Source: Alphaproteobacteria bacterium
GTDB lineage: Bacteria > Pseudomonadota > Alphaproteobacteria > Caulobacterales > Aquidulcibacteraceae
Length of the DNA stretch: 64,000 nt
Assembly (NCBI GenBank): GCA_016124655.1
Contig: WGNI01000002.1
Coordinates: 124,001 to 188,000 of the forward strand
Reading direction: 5' to 3'
Shown: positions 18,274 to 26,935 of the stretch, piece by piece
Layout: the number at the start of each line of letters is the position of its first letter
Position numbering within the stretch: the first letter of the stretch is position 1
Translations under genes and position numbers: made by a program
The notes under the pieces: model-generated
The model's database searches: none
What the model was told of the DNA's origin: nothing
Seen by the model: only the letters and a program-made list of their open reading frames with translations

Positions 18274-20210
18274 GGCGAGAATGTTCCTGTCGCGTCGTCG
18301 CGGGCGAGCACCATGACGGGTCCGGATTCGAAGACGGGACGATAGTGCTGCACAACATAGCCGCCTACGAGGCGGCGCCACCGCAATTGCTTCTGCTCTT
18401 CCTCAAGGGGAATGGCGGGCGCGTGCACGGACGACAAGATCGCGCCGGCCTGCGCCAGCGGACTGCCGTAAAACGCGCTGCGTCCCGGCCCTTCCGGCGG
18501 CGTGTCCGGATCTGCTCGCAGCCAGGCGTAATCGGCGGGCGGCATGAAGATCAACGTGTCGGGATGTGCATCGAGGTATGCGACGATCTCTTCGCCGCGC
18601 GCGTCGCTGTAGATGTAATCATCGGCCAGCGGCCCTGCTTTCAGCGCGCCCACAAAGGCGGGCCTGCTCCAGCCGCGCCGATAGGTCAGCACGCGGCGGC
18701 CGCGATAGGGCGGCTCGGAAATAAATGCGCTGAGCGCGCGGATTTCCGGCAGGTCGTGATAATTGCCGGCCAGCAGAGCTGGATAGGCCGGCTCGGGGGC
18801 GAGCGGCGCGGGCGCTGGATCGTTGCGGGCGATGCTTTTGTATCCCGGCAACAAGCCGTCGTCGCGGAAAATGTATTGGGCGATGGCGAACTGGCCGATG
18901 GAGTAGGTCGCCGCGAGAATGACGATGAGGCCGGCGGCGGCGATGCGCGTGCGTCGGCCGATGGCGACTGCGCCTGCGGGCAGCGGCAAAAGAAACGCGA
19001 ACACGATCGGCAGGATTGTGGGCACGATGTGCCATTGATCGGCGCGGCTTAAGCCGCTCTTGAGCGCCACCAGCGCATAGGCGATTGCGCCGATCATCAT
19101 CAGCTCGGATGCGAAAGCTTGGCCGCGCCATGGCGCCTTCAGCGACACGCCCACGCGCCAGGCCGCGAGAAAGATTAGCGCAAATTGGGCGAGGCCCGAG
19201 AGCGTCCAGTAGAACGGAAACGCGGCTTCACCGGCATTGAAGCGCTGCGTGAGAAGCGCAAGGCTTTCGAAGTATGCGCCGATATTGTCGCCCAGCAGCG
19301 GCGCCAGGATCGACAGCCACGCCACCGCAGACGCAGCGCCCGTCGCGGCGAGCGCGATGATGGCTTGGGTGTTGCGGGTCTTTATGAACAAGGCGGTATA
19401 GATCGCGGCGATGCCGATCGCCGTGGCGGCGCCGAATTCCTGGGAATAGGCCAGAAGCGCGCCGACGCCCAGTCCGTGAAGGACCCAGCGCGTTCGCGCG
19501 TACGGCGCCTGCGCGACGCTGAACAGGATCAGAACGCCGAAGAGCTTGCGCAGGCCGTTCTGATTGGGCCCCAGCATGGCGTTGAAGCACAGCGCTGCAA
19601 TCAGCGTGAAGGCGCCGAGCCGCAGCCAGATATTCTGTAGCCGCGCCTGCACGAGATAGATGATGATCGCGAATGCGGCGAGTTCGATCGCCAGCACGTA
19701 GGCGTAGAAATTTTCCAGCGTGTAGCCGGTCGTCTTCAGCCAGGCATAGGCCGGATAGAGCATCAGCGGGCCGTAGAGGAATTCGAAGTCCTCGAACGGC
19801 GCGTCGCCGGCGAGCATGCGGTGCACGGCGGCGAGGTGAATCTGCTCTTCCAGAAACGGTCCATAGCGCGCGAGCGCCGGCGGGAAATAGAGAAACGCGA
19901 CGGCGGCGAACACCGCCGCGGCCTGCAGCGCGGTCACGCGCCAGGACGTGGGCCGGGCCGAGGGCGCCGCATATGGGCTGAGCGCGTCGGGCCGGGCGAA
20001 CCACCAGGCGGCTGCGATGCAGGCGCCGACCAGCGCCACGATTGTGAGATGCGCTGCCCCATTATGGTATCCGCGCGCGGCTGCAACGCTGATCACGCTT
20101 GGATCGTGATGAAACAGGGTCGGAACCCACAGCAGCGCGGGAATGGTTAAGGCGAACGCCAGGAGCGACGCCGTCGCGGCGCGATCGCGCAGCAAGCCCG
20201 CTCCTGTCAT
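18270..20210 (-). CDS. Polytopic membrane protein, GT-C glycosyltransferase-like
   Basis: The 646-residue protein has about 11 to 12 membrane helices followed by a soluble C-terminal domain of about 190 residues. The first outer loop after a helix reads GPFLEEQIHLAAVHRMLAGD, then EDFEFLYGPLMLYPAYAWL, an arrangement like GT-C enzymes with acidic residues in loop 1. No named family was recognised. It is the first gene of a two-gene minus-strand operon with the arylsulfotransferase-like protein and is divergent from the long glycan-type operon at 20469. Confidence 0.75.
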   Translation of the reverse strand: MTGAGLLRDRAATASLLAFALTIPALLWVPTLFHHDPSVISVAAARGYHNGAAHLTIVALVGACIAAAWWFARPDALSPYAAPSARPTSWRVTALQAAAVFAAVAFLYFPPALARYGPFLEEQIHLAAVHRMLAGDAPFEDFEFLYGPLMLYPAYAWLKTTGYTLENFYAYVLAIELAAFAIIIYLVQARLQNIWLRLGAFTLIAALCFNAMLGPNQNGLRKLFGVLILFSVAQAPYARTRWVLHGLGVGALLAYSQEFGAATAIGIAAIYTALFIKTRNTQAIIALAATGAASAVAWLSILAPLLGDNIGAYFESLALLTQRFNAGEAAFPFYWTLSGLAQFALIFLAAWRVGVSLKAPWRGQAFASELMMIGAIAYALVALKSGLSRADQWHIVPTILPIVFAFLLPLPAGAVAIGRRTRIAAAGLIVILAATYSIGQFAIAQYIFRDDGLLPGYKSIARNDPAPAPLAPEPAYPALLAGNYHDLPEIRALSAFISEPPYRGRRVLTYRRGWSRPAFVGALKAGPLADDYIYSDARGEEIVAYLDAHPDTLIFMPPADYAWLRADPDTPPEGPGRSAFYGSPLAQAGAILSSVHAPAIPLEEEQKQLRWRRLVGGYVVQHYRPVFESGPVMVLARDDATGTFSP

Positions 20211-20468
20211 GATCCCCTCCGCTGCCTCGGCCGCGCGTTATACCTTTGCGCAAATCTTGCGCCACTGGCCTGGCGCGCGTGCGCGGTCGTGGCGCATCGG
20301 CCGCCCCTGTTGTAAGCACGCCTTGTTAGCATCCTGGGCGCAGCGATGGCTGCAGCGCTGGGTTGCCGTGTTGCGGCGGCGTCGAGCGTGCGGCGTTCAC
20401 CATTCGGGCCGCGGCTGGCGTGCGGCGCCGTTCTTGCGCGCGGGACGGTTGGAGACGGATCAGGCGAT

Positions 20469-21434
20469 ATGGGCCAGATGGGCAAGACCGCGCTGATCGG
20501 ATCCACGGGATTCGTGGGCGGAGCGCTGCAGCGCCACCGCACGTACGATCGCGTTTATCATTCACGCACCATCGCGGATATTGCCGGCGAGCGTTTCGAT
20601 CTGGCGGTGTGCGCGGGCGCGCCGGCGACGATGTGGGCGGCGAACGCCGATCCCGAAGGCGATCTGGCCAATCTTGGGCGATTGCTCGACGCGCTCGGCC
20701 GCGCCGAGATCGGCCGGCTGGCATTGATCTCGACGATCGCTGTGCTGGACGACGCAAGCGCGGGCTACACGGAAGCCAGCGCGCGCTACGAACAGGCCAA
20801 GGCCTATGGGCGCAACCGGCGCTGGCTGGAGGAAGAGGCGCAGCGCCGCTTTTCCTGCACGATCCTGCGCCTGCCCGCGCTGTTCGGCGCCGGGCTGAAG
20901 AAGAATTTCATTTTCGATCTGCTGCATCCCATTCCGTCGTTCGTCGCGCCGGCGAAGTTCGATGCGCTGCTGGAAACGTTCTCCCCTGATGCGCGGGCGC
21001 TGGCGCGCGCGGCGTTCGCGTTTGATCCCGGCGTGAAAATGTGGGCGTTTGACCGCGCTGCGTATCCGCGATCGTCAGCCGAGTGTCAGCGTCTGGAGGC
21101 GGCGTTTGCGGAAGCGGGTTTTCTGGCGCGCGGCTTCACGCATTCGCAGAGCGCGTTTCAATACTACAATATCGATCGTCTTGCGGATGATTTGGATGTG
21201 TGCGTGACCCATGCGATTGGGGTTCTGCACGTCTGCTCCGAGCCGCTGCAGGCCGGCGACGTGCACAGGGCGTTGACGGGAGAGGCGTTCGTCAATGAGG
21301 GCCCGGCGCAGGTACGCGAAGACATGCGCACGGAACACGCCGGCGCGTTCGGAAAGTCCGGGCCGTACCTCTATTCGCAAGCGGAGACGCTGGCGGATTT
21401 GCGCGCCTTCTATGATGGGGAGCGCGCGCGCTGA
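20469..21434 (+). CDS. NAD-dependent epimerase/dehydratase-like protein
   Basis: The 321-residue protein has an N-terminal Rossmann motif ALIGSTGFVGGAL and a Y-E-Q-A-K tyrosine/lysine pair near residue 107, so it belongs to the extended SDR group. The family-specific sequence is unusual: the substrate domain is atypical and no nucleotide-sugar motif is clear. Start ATG 20469 is preferred; ATG 20478 is also possible. It is the first gene of the plus-strand glycan-type chain, and its stop overlaps the next start by one base (TGATG). The 258-bp upstream gap is shared with the divergent gene at 18270. Confidence 0.8.
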   Translation: MGQMGKTALIGSTGFVGGALQRHRTYDRVYHSRTIADIAGERFDLAVCAGAPATMWAANADPEGDLANLGRLLDALGRAEIGRLALISTIAVLDDASAGYTEASARYEQAKAYGRNRRWLEEEAQRRFSCTILRLPALFGAGLKKNFIFDLLHPIPSFVAPAKFDALLETFSPDARALARAAFAFDPGVKMWAFDRAAYPRSSAECQRLEAAFAEAGFLARGFTHSQSAFQYYNIDRLADDLDVCVTHAIGVLHVCSEPLQAGDVHRALTGEAFVNEGPAQVREDMRTEHAGAFGKSGPYLYSQAETLADLRAFYDGERAR

Positions 21435-22270
21435 TGCGGCTGGCGATCTCCAACATCGCGTGGCGGCCGGAGGAAGCCGCGGACATCTATCCGATCCTGG
21501 CGGCGGCGGGGGTTGAAGGCCTGGAAATCGCGCCGGGGCTGACCTTTGCGGGCGCCGAGGATGCGTTCGCGCCGAGCGCCCAGGAGGCAAAGGCGTTTCT
21601 CGATGTCGTCGCTGCGCACGGTTTGCGTCTGGTGTCGATGCAATCGCTCTTGTTTGGGGTGAATGGCGCGAAATTGTTTGGCGCGCCGGAAGAGCGCGCC
21701 GCGTTCGATGCGGGGCTGCGGCGCGCGATCGGCTTGGCGGAGCGTCTCGGCATTCCCAATCTCGTGGTCGGTTCGCCGGCCAATCGCGTCATTCCCGACG
21801 GCATGCCGCGCGCGACCGCTGAAGCCATCGCGGCGGATGCGTTTTCTGCGCTAGGCGAGGTTGCGCGGGCGGCGGGCGCGGTGCTGGCTCTGGAGCCCAA
21901 TCCGGCCGCCTACGGCACCAATTTTCTCAACACGATGGAGGAAACGATCGCGTTCGCGGCGACGGTGAATCATGCTTCGGTGGGCGTGAATTTCGATATC
22001 GGGGCGCTGCATATGAATGGCGAGGCCGCGCATGCGGGCGCATTGTATGAACGCGGCGCGCGGCTTGTATCGCATGTGCATGTGAGCGAGCCGCAACTGG
22101 CGCCGGCGCCTGCGGACGAGGTCATGTTTTCCGGCATTGCCGCTGCGCTGATTTCCCAAGGGTGCGAAGCCTGGTTCTCCATCGAAATGCGCCAATCAGC
22201 GCCGGACAACCGGCCGGTGGTGCGCGACCGCGTGCAGGCGTGCGCGCGCGCTTTGGCGGCGGCGTCATGA
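21434..22270 (+). CDS. Sugar phosphate isomerase/epimerase (TIM barrel)
   Basis: The 278-residue protein has the AP-endonuclease-2/xylose-isomerase-like TIM barrel. Metal ligands appear at the expected places: Glu in ALEPNPAAYG, Asp in GVNFDIGALHM, His in HVHVSEP and Glu in WFSIEMRQS. Such enzymes isomerise or epimerise sugars or inositols. Its position between an SDR and glycosyltransferases suggests it prepares an uncommon sugar for the glycan, which is inference. It overlaps the next gene by 4 bases (ATGA). Confidence 0.85.
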   Translation: MRLAISNIAWRPEEAADIYPILAAAGVEGLEIAPGLTFAGAEDAFAPSAQEAKAFLDVVAAHGLRLVSMQSLLFGVNGAKLFGAPEERAAFDAGLRRAIGLAERLGIPNLVVGSPANRVIPDGMPRATAEAIAADAFSALGEVARAAGAVLALEPNPAAYGTNFLNTMEETIAFAATVNHASVGVNFDIGALHMNGEAAHAGALYERGARLVSHVHVSEPQLAPAPADEVMFSGIAAALISQGCEAWFSIEMRQSAPDNRPVVRDRVQACARALAAAS

Positions 22271-23256
22271 GCACGGCGAACGAAACCCTCCTGGCGTCGT
22301 TCTGCTTCGTCACCGAAGACGATCCGCAGGACGAACTGCGCGGCCTGATTGCGCTGTCGCAGGCGCTGGAGGCGCGCTTCCGCTACTTTGAGATCATCTA
22401 TGTGCTGCCAGAGCGGTTCAAGCCGGCCGCGACTGCGCTGGCGGCGCAGCTTTCAGCCTGTCGCACGCTGCGCATCGTGATCGTGCGCGATTATCTGAAC
22501 TATTATCGCCGGCGGGCGATCGCCGCGAGCGAGGCGATCGGCGATGTGTGCGTGATCTCGTCCTTCGCGGAATTGCCGTTTGTCGATCTCGCCGATTTCG
22601 CGGAGGACGCGTTTGCGCGCGACGAGATCGTGATCGGCGCCCGATCGCGCGGCGCAGGCGGATGGACGCCGGCTTACGGCGCGCTGACTTTGGCGTCGCC
22701 CTATCGCGTGCGCGCGAAGGATATGAAGACGATCGCGCTGCCGCGCCGGAGCTTGAGCGTTTTGGCGTCGCGGCCGAGCCTTGCGCTCGATCTGCGGTTC
22801 CAGCCCAAGCAGGGCGGAGAGCTTTATATTCGACGCCCGGTCGCGGTAGGCGATACGCACGCGCTGCGCTCGACGAATGCTGACCGCCTGGAGCTTCTGG
22901 AAGAATTGATCTCGGCGTCCGCTCCGCGCCTGCTGCGCGCCTATGCGTTGTTGTCCGCGCTGACGGCGACGGCAGCGGCGGCATATGCGATCTATGCGGT
23001 GTTCGTCGTGGCCACGATGGCGGATGTGCAGGCGGGGTGGTTTTCCACGGCGATCGTGCAGAGCGGTTCGGTGGGATTTATCGCACTTGGGATGTGCGTG
23101 ATCGCGATCGGCATCGCCAATATCGCCGAGCGGCTTGCCGGCGGCGCGCATGGCGGCGTGGTGGATGAGATCGCCAATATCGGCTTTTTCGATCGCACGC
23201 GCGACTTGAATGTCGAGGTCAGCGCGCGGCCGAAATCCGCTGACGCGGAGCGCTGA
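22267..23256 (+). CDS. Degenerate GtrB-like protein with two C-terminal membrane helices
   Basis: The 329-residue protein has the architecture of polyprenyl-phosphate glycosyltransferases of the GtrB/Dpm type: a GT-A-like domain of about 220 residues (EIIYVLPERF, RIVIVRDYLNYYRRRAIAAS) and two membrane helices around residues 230-290. It lacks the usual D-G-S-x-D nucleotide motif and the D-x-D metal motif, so it is probably not an active transferase by the standard mechanism. The residues after the last helix (VDEIANIGFFDR) are unlike GtrB. It is coupled by ATGA to the gene before and is 1 base from the next start. Confidence 0.7.
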   Translation: MSTANETLLASFCFVTEDDPQDELRGLIALSQALEARFRYFEIIYVLPERFKPAATALAAQLSACRTLRIVIVRDYLNYYRRRAIAASEAIGDVCVISSFAELPFVDLADFAEDAFARDEIVIGARSRGAGGWTPAYGALTLASPYRVRAKDMKTIALPRRSLSVLASRPSLALDLRFQPKQGGELYIRRPVAVGDTHALRSTNADRLELLEELISASAPRLLRAYALLSALTATAAAAYAIYAVFVVATMADVQAGWFSTAIVQSGSVGFIALGMCVIAIGIANIAERLAGGAHGGVVDEIANIGFFDRTRDLNVEVSARPKSADAER

Positions 23257-23257
23257 C

Positions 23258-24079
23258 ATGGCGGACGCGGCAGGGGCGATCGCTGCGCAAGACTGGCGCG
23301 TGCCGGCCTTTGAAACGCATATTTTTGCGCCGAAACGTACGCGCTACGCCGTGATCATTCCGGTGATCAATGAAGGCCGGCGGATCCAGGATCAACTCAA
23401 GCAGATGCATGCGCTGCGGCTCGATGATGGGCTCGACGTGGTCATTGTCGATGGCGGCTCGACCGATGGTTCGCTGGCGCATGATTTCCTGCGCGAGACG
23501 GGCGTACGCGCGCTTCTGGTCAAGACCGATCCGGGCAAGCTTTCCGCGCAATTGCGGTGCGGCTATGCGTGGGCGCTGCGCGAGGGCTATGACGGCATCA
23601 TTACGATCGACGGCAACGGCAAGGACGGCGTGGAGACGCTGCCGGAATTCGCGCGCGCGCTTGATGACGGTTTTGCGTATGTGCAGGCGTCGCGCTTCAT
23701 TCGCGGCGGCAGGAGCGAAAATACGCCCATGATGCGGCTGCTGGCGATCCGGCTGTTTCACGCGCCGGTGCTGTCGATCGCGGCGGGCTCTTGGCTGACC
23801 GATACGACGCAGGGCTATCGCGCTTATTCCGCGGCCTATCTGCTCGATCCGCGCGTGCAGCCGTTTCGCGACGTGTTCGATCGCTATGAATTGCTGGCCT
23901 ATCTCACGGTGCGCGCCGGCCAGCTCGGCTATCGGGTGAAAGAAATTCCCACATCGCGGATCTATCCGCGCGGCGAAGCCATCCCGACCAAGATCAGCGG
24001 GCTTCGCGCGCAATGGGATCTCGTGCGGGTGGTGATCGATACGCTCTTGGGCCAGTTTCATCCGCGGAGCGGCGCATGA
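23258..24079 (+). CDS. GT2 family glycosyltransferase
   Basis: The 273-residue protein is a GT-A type GT2 enzyme: YAVIIPVINEG at residue 30, VIVDGGSTDGS near 66, and ITIDGNGKDG near 120 in the place of the D-x-D metal site. It has no membrane helix and is probably cytoplasmic. The acceptor and sugar are unknown. The start ATG 23258 follows the previous stop by one base and its stop overlaps the next start by 4 bases. Confidence 0.88.
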   Translation: MADAAGAIAAQDWRVPAFETHIFAPKRTRYAVIIPVINEGRRIQDQLKQMHALRLDDGLDVVIVDGGSTDGSLAHDFLRETGVRALLVKTDPGKLSAQLRCGYAWALREGYDGIITIDGNGKDGVETLPEFARALDDGFAYVQASRFIRGGRSENTPMMRLLAIRLFHAPVLSIAAGSWLTDTTQGYRAYSAAYLLDPRVQPFRDVFDRYELLAYLTVRAGQLGYRVKEIPTSRIYPRGEAIPTKISGLRAQWDLVRVVIDTLLGQFHPRSGA

Positions 24080-25245
24080 GCGATGCGCGCGACGCGGACG
24101 CGGTCGTCATTGGCGGCGGCTTCTTCGGCTGCGCGACGGCGCTCTATCTGCGCAGCGTGATGGACCGGGTTGTCGTGGTGGAGGCGCGCGATACGCTGTT
24201 GGACCGTGCGTCGCGGGTGAACCAGGCGCGCGTGCATACGGGCTTTCACTATCCGCGCAGCTTCGTGACGGCGCTGCGCTCGAAGGCGCTGCACCAGCGG
24301 TTTGCGCGGGATTTTCCGCAGGCGATCGTGTCGGATTTCGACATGCTGTACGCGGTCGCGGCGCAACGCTCAAAAGTGTCGGCGCGGCGGTTTCATCGCT
24401 TCTTCCAGGCCATGGACGCGCCGATGGCGCCGGCGACGACGCGGCAGCGGGCGCTGTTCGCGCCGGGCGCGGTGGAAGACGTGTTCGCGTGCAAGGAGTT
24501 CGCGTTCGACTGGCGCGCCCTTCGTGACCGCCTCCACGATCGTCTGCGCGCGCATGGCGTGCGCATGATGACGGGCGAGACGGTTGCAAGCGTCGATCTC
24601 GCCACGGAAGAGCCGATCGTGCATCTGCAATCCGGCGGCGCGCTCAAAGCGCGCTGTGCCTTCAATGTCACGTACGCCAATCTGAACGCGGTGCGCGGAC
24701 GCAGCGGGCTTGCGCCGTTGGCGCTGAAGCATGAATTGTCGGAAGTGGCGCTGGTGCGGCCTCCGGCGGACTTGGGCGACGCGGCGGTGACGGTGGTGGA
24801 CGGGCCGTTTTTTTCCGCGATGCCCTATCCGGCTGACGACCTCTATTCGCTCACGCATGTGCGGTATACGCCGCACTATAGCTGGATCGACGATCCCGAA
24901 CGCGCGCAATCGCCGGATGACGTCATCCGCGATCTCAACCCGCAGACGCGCTGGAAACACATGATGATGGATGCGCGCCGCATCATGCCGTGCGTTGAGG
25001 ATGTCGGCTATGTGCGCTCGCTCTATGAAGTGAAGACGGTGCTGATCAAGAATGAGCGCGACGATGGTCGCCCGATCCTGGTCGATCAACCGCCGGGCGC
25101 GCCGCGATTCATTTCGGTGATGGGCGCTAAGATCGACAACATCTACGATCTCTTCGAAATGCTTCCCGGTCTGGACGAAGGCTTTCGGCGCGCGCACATG
25201 GGCCTTATCGTTCACGGGCCATCCGCCAGGAGCGTTTCCCCATGA
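24076..25245 (+). CDS. FAD-dependent oxidoreductase (DAO family)
   Basis: From ATG 24076 the protein has 389 residues. It starts with the dinucleotide motif VVIGGGFFGCATALYL and contains VNQARVHTGFHYPRS, the block typical of DAO-family oxidases found in surface polysaccharide gene sets. The substrate is not deducible. It overlaps both neighbours by 4 bases (ATGA), placing it in the centre of the coupled chain. An earlier in-frame ATG at 24013 lies inside the preceding gene and is unlikely. Confidence 0.85.
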   Translation: MSDARDADAVVIGGGFFGCATALYLRSVMDRVVVVEARDTLLDRASRVNQARVHTGFHYPRSFVTALRSKALHQRFARDFPQAIVSDFDMLYAVAAQRSKVSARRFHRFFQAMDAPMAPATTRQRALFAPGAVEDVFACKEFAFDWRALRDRLHDRLRAHGVRMMTGETVASVDLATEEPIVHLQSGGALKARCAFNVTYANLNAVRGRSGLAPLALKHELSEVALVRPPADLGDAAVTVVDGPFFSAMPYPADDLYSLTHVRYTPHYSWIDDPERAQSPDDVIRDLNPQTRWKHMMMDARRIMPCVEDVGYVRSLYEVKTVLIKNERDDGRPILVDQPPGAPRFISVMGAKIDNIYDLFEMLPGLDEGFRRAHMGLIVHGPSARSVSP

Positions 25246-25910
25246 GCGCCACACCCTCACAGCCGTCCGCGTTGGAGACCCGCGCCGCGGAGCCCGACAA
25301 GCGGCTGCGTTCGCCATCGGCTGCGCGCAACATCGCGCCAATCCTGGAGGCGATGATGGGCGTGGTGCCGATGCAGGGCAAAGCGCTGGAGATCGGCTCC
25401 GGGACCGGCGAGCACGTGGTCGCCGCGGCGGCGTTGTCCCGGTTCATGATCTGGCAACCCAGCGACCCCGATTCCGCCGCGCGCGAGAGCATTGCGGCTT
25501 GGACGGCCAAGGCGGGGGCGGCGAACGTGCTTCCCCCCTTGGCCATCGACGCGGCGGCGGGGGATTGGGGGGTGGCGCAGGACGGACCGTGGGACGCGGT
25601 CGTCTGCATCAATATGATCCATATCGCGCCGTGGTCGGCGGCGGAGGGATTGTTTCGCAATGCGGGCAAAATCCTCACCGATGGCGGGGTATTGTTTCTG
25701 TATGGACCGTTCATGGTGAACGGGGCCCATACCTCGCCTTCCAATGCGGCGTTCGATGAAAGCCTGAAGGCCCGGAACCCGGCCTGGGGGGTGCGCGACA
25801 TCGCCGATCTCGACGCGCTGGCGGCGAAGGCCGGGCTGAAGCGCGACAAGCTGCTCGCGCGGCCGGCCAACAACCACGTTGTGACCTACGTCACAGATCG
25901 GGGCCGGTAA
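25242..25910 (+). CDS. DUF938 family SAM-dependent methyltransferase-like protein
   Basis: The 222-residue protein has the SAM-binding motif ALEIGSGTGEHVV near residue 49 and the DUF938 signatures SPSAARNIAPIL near the N-terminus, NMIHIAPW and the C-terminal NNHVVTYV. DUF938 proteins are methyltransferase-fold proteins of unknown substrate. It overlaps the FAD enzyme by 4 bases but is followed by a 110-base gap, which ends the tight part of the first chain; it may be a passenger of the cluster. Confidence 0.88.
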   Translation: MSATPSQPSALETRAAEPDKRLRSPSAARNIAPILEAMMGVVPMQGKALEIGSGTGEHVVAAAALSRFMIWQPSDPDSAARESIAAWTAKAGAANVLPPLAIDAAAGDWGVAQDGPWDAVVCINMIHIAPWSAAEGLFRNAGKILTDGGVLFLYGPFMVNGAHTSPSNAAFDESLKARNPAWGVRDIADLDALAAKAGLKRDKLLARPANNHVVTYVTDRGR

Positions 25911-25933
25911 GGTTAAAAAACAGGCAGAGAGGG

Positions 25934-25959
25934 TTGGCGCGGGGGCCGTGAGGCGCCAA
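25934..25959. other. Stem-loop in the gap between the methyltransferase and GT2 genes
   Basis: TTGGCGC at 25934-25940 pairs with GCGCCAA at 25953-25959 with a 12-base loop. It is in the only sizeable gap (110 bases) of the 20.5-33.1 kb chain. No T-run follows, so it is not a standard terminator; it may mark the boundary between two transcription units. Confidence 0.35.
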
Positions 25960-26020
25960 AGCGTGGCGCGAACATTGCTCTTGCTGCATTGCAACACAAC
26001 CGATCGGACGGGCATTGGTC

Positions 26021-26935
26021 ATGGCCAACTGGGCGCAAGACGCTGCAGCCAATCGCGGGGATTTGAGGGTGGTCAGCGACCGGCGGGATCTGTCCGTCGT
26101 CATTCCCGCCTTCAATGAAGAAGGCGCCGTCCGCGAGACGGTGGCGCGCGTGCGCGAGACGCTCGACGCGCTGGGCGTGAGCTTTGAGATCATCGTCGTC
26201 AATGACGGCTCGACCGACCGCACGCTGGCGGAAGCGCAGGCTTCCGGCGCGGAGGTGATCGATCAGGGCGCCAATCTCGGCTACGGCGCCGCGCTGAAGG
26301 CCGGCATCCTGGCGGGCGCGTCGGAATATGTCGCGATCCTCGACGCCGACGGCACATACCCTGCGGAATCGCTGCCGCGCATGATGGAGATGGCGCGCCA
26401 CGGCGATATGGTGGTCGGCGATCGCGGCGCGGCGATGAGCAATGTGCCGCTGGTGCGGCGGCCTGCGAAATGGGTGCTCAACAGCCTCGCGAATTTTCTC
26501 GCCGACCGCAAAATTCCCGATCTCAATTCCGGTCTGCGCGTGTTTCGGCGCAGCGCGCTGACGCCGTTCCTGCGGCTTCTGCCGGACGGCTTCTCGTTCA
26601 CCACCACGATCACGCTGTGCATGATCTGCTCGGGCCTGCGGGTGCAGTATCTGCCGATCCAGTACGGTCAGCGCGTCGGCCAATCGAAGATCCGGCCGAA
26701 GCACTTCTTCATGTTCATTCTGCTGGTGCTGCGCATCGTGATGCTGTTCCAGCCGCTGCGCATCTTCCTGCCGCTCGGCGCGGTGCTGTTCGCGCTGGGA
26801 TCAGCAAAGCTGATCTATGATTTGACGCTGATGAACGTGTCGGAGACGGCGATTTTCGGCCTGCTCGCGGCGCTGATCATCTGGTCGCTGGGGCTGATCG
26901 CGGACATGATGTCCCGCCTGCATCTGCGCCCATGA
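26021..26935 (+). CDS. Dpm/GtrB-like polyprenyl-phosphate GT2 glycosyltransferase
   Basis: The 304-residue protein has a complete GT2 core: LSVVIPAFNEEGAV, VNDGSTDRT and the metal motif ILDADGTYP. The block DLNSGLRVFRRS is typical of dolichyl/polyprenyl-phosphate hexose synthases. Two membrane helices close the protein (residues about 235-300). It probably loads a sugar from a nucleotide donor onto polyprenyl phosphate at the inner membrane face, providing the donor for GT-C enzymes. The frame also opens at TTG 26015. Its stop overlaps the next start by 4 bases. Confidence 0.88.
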   Translation: MANWAQDAAANRGDLRVVSDRRDLSVVIPAFNEEGAVRETVARVRETLDALGVSFEIIVVNDGSTDRTLAEAQASGAEVIDQGANLGYGAALKAGILAGASEYVAILDADGTYPAESLPRMMEMARHGDMVVGDRGAAMSNVPLVRRPAKWVLNSLANFLADRKIPDLNSGLRVFRRSALTPFLRLLPDGFSFTTTITLCMICSGLRVQYLPIQYGQRVGQSKIRPKHFFMFILLVLRIVMLFQPLRIFLPLGAVLFALGSAKLIYDLTLMNVSETAIFGLLAALIIWSLGLIADMMSRLHLRP

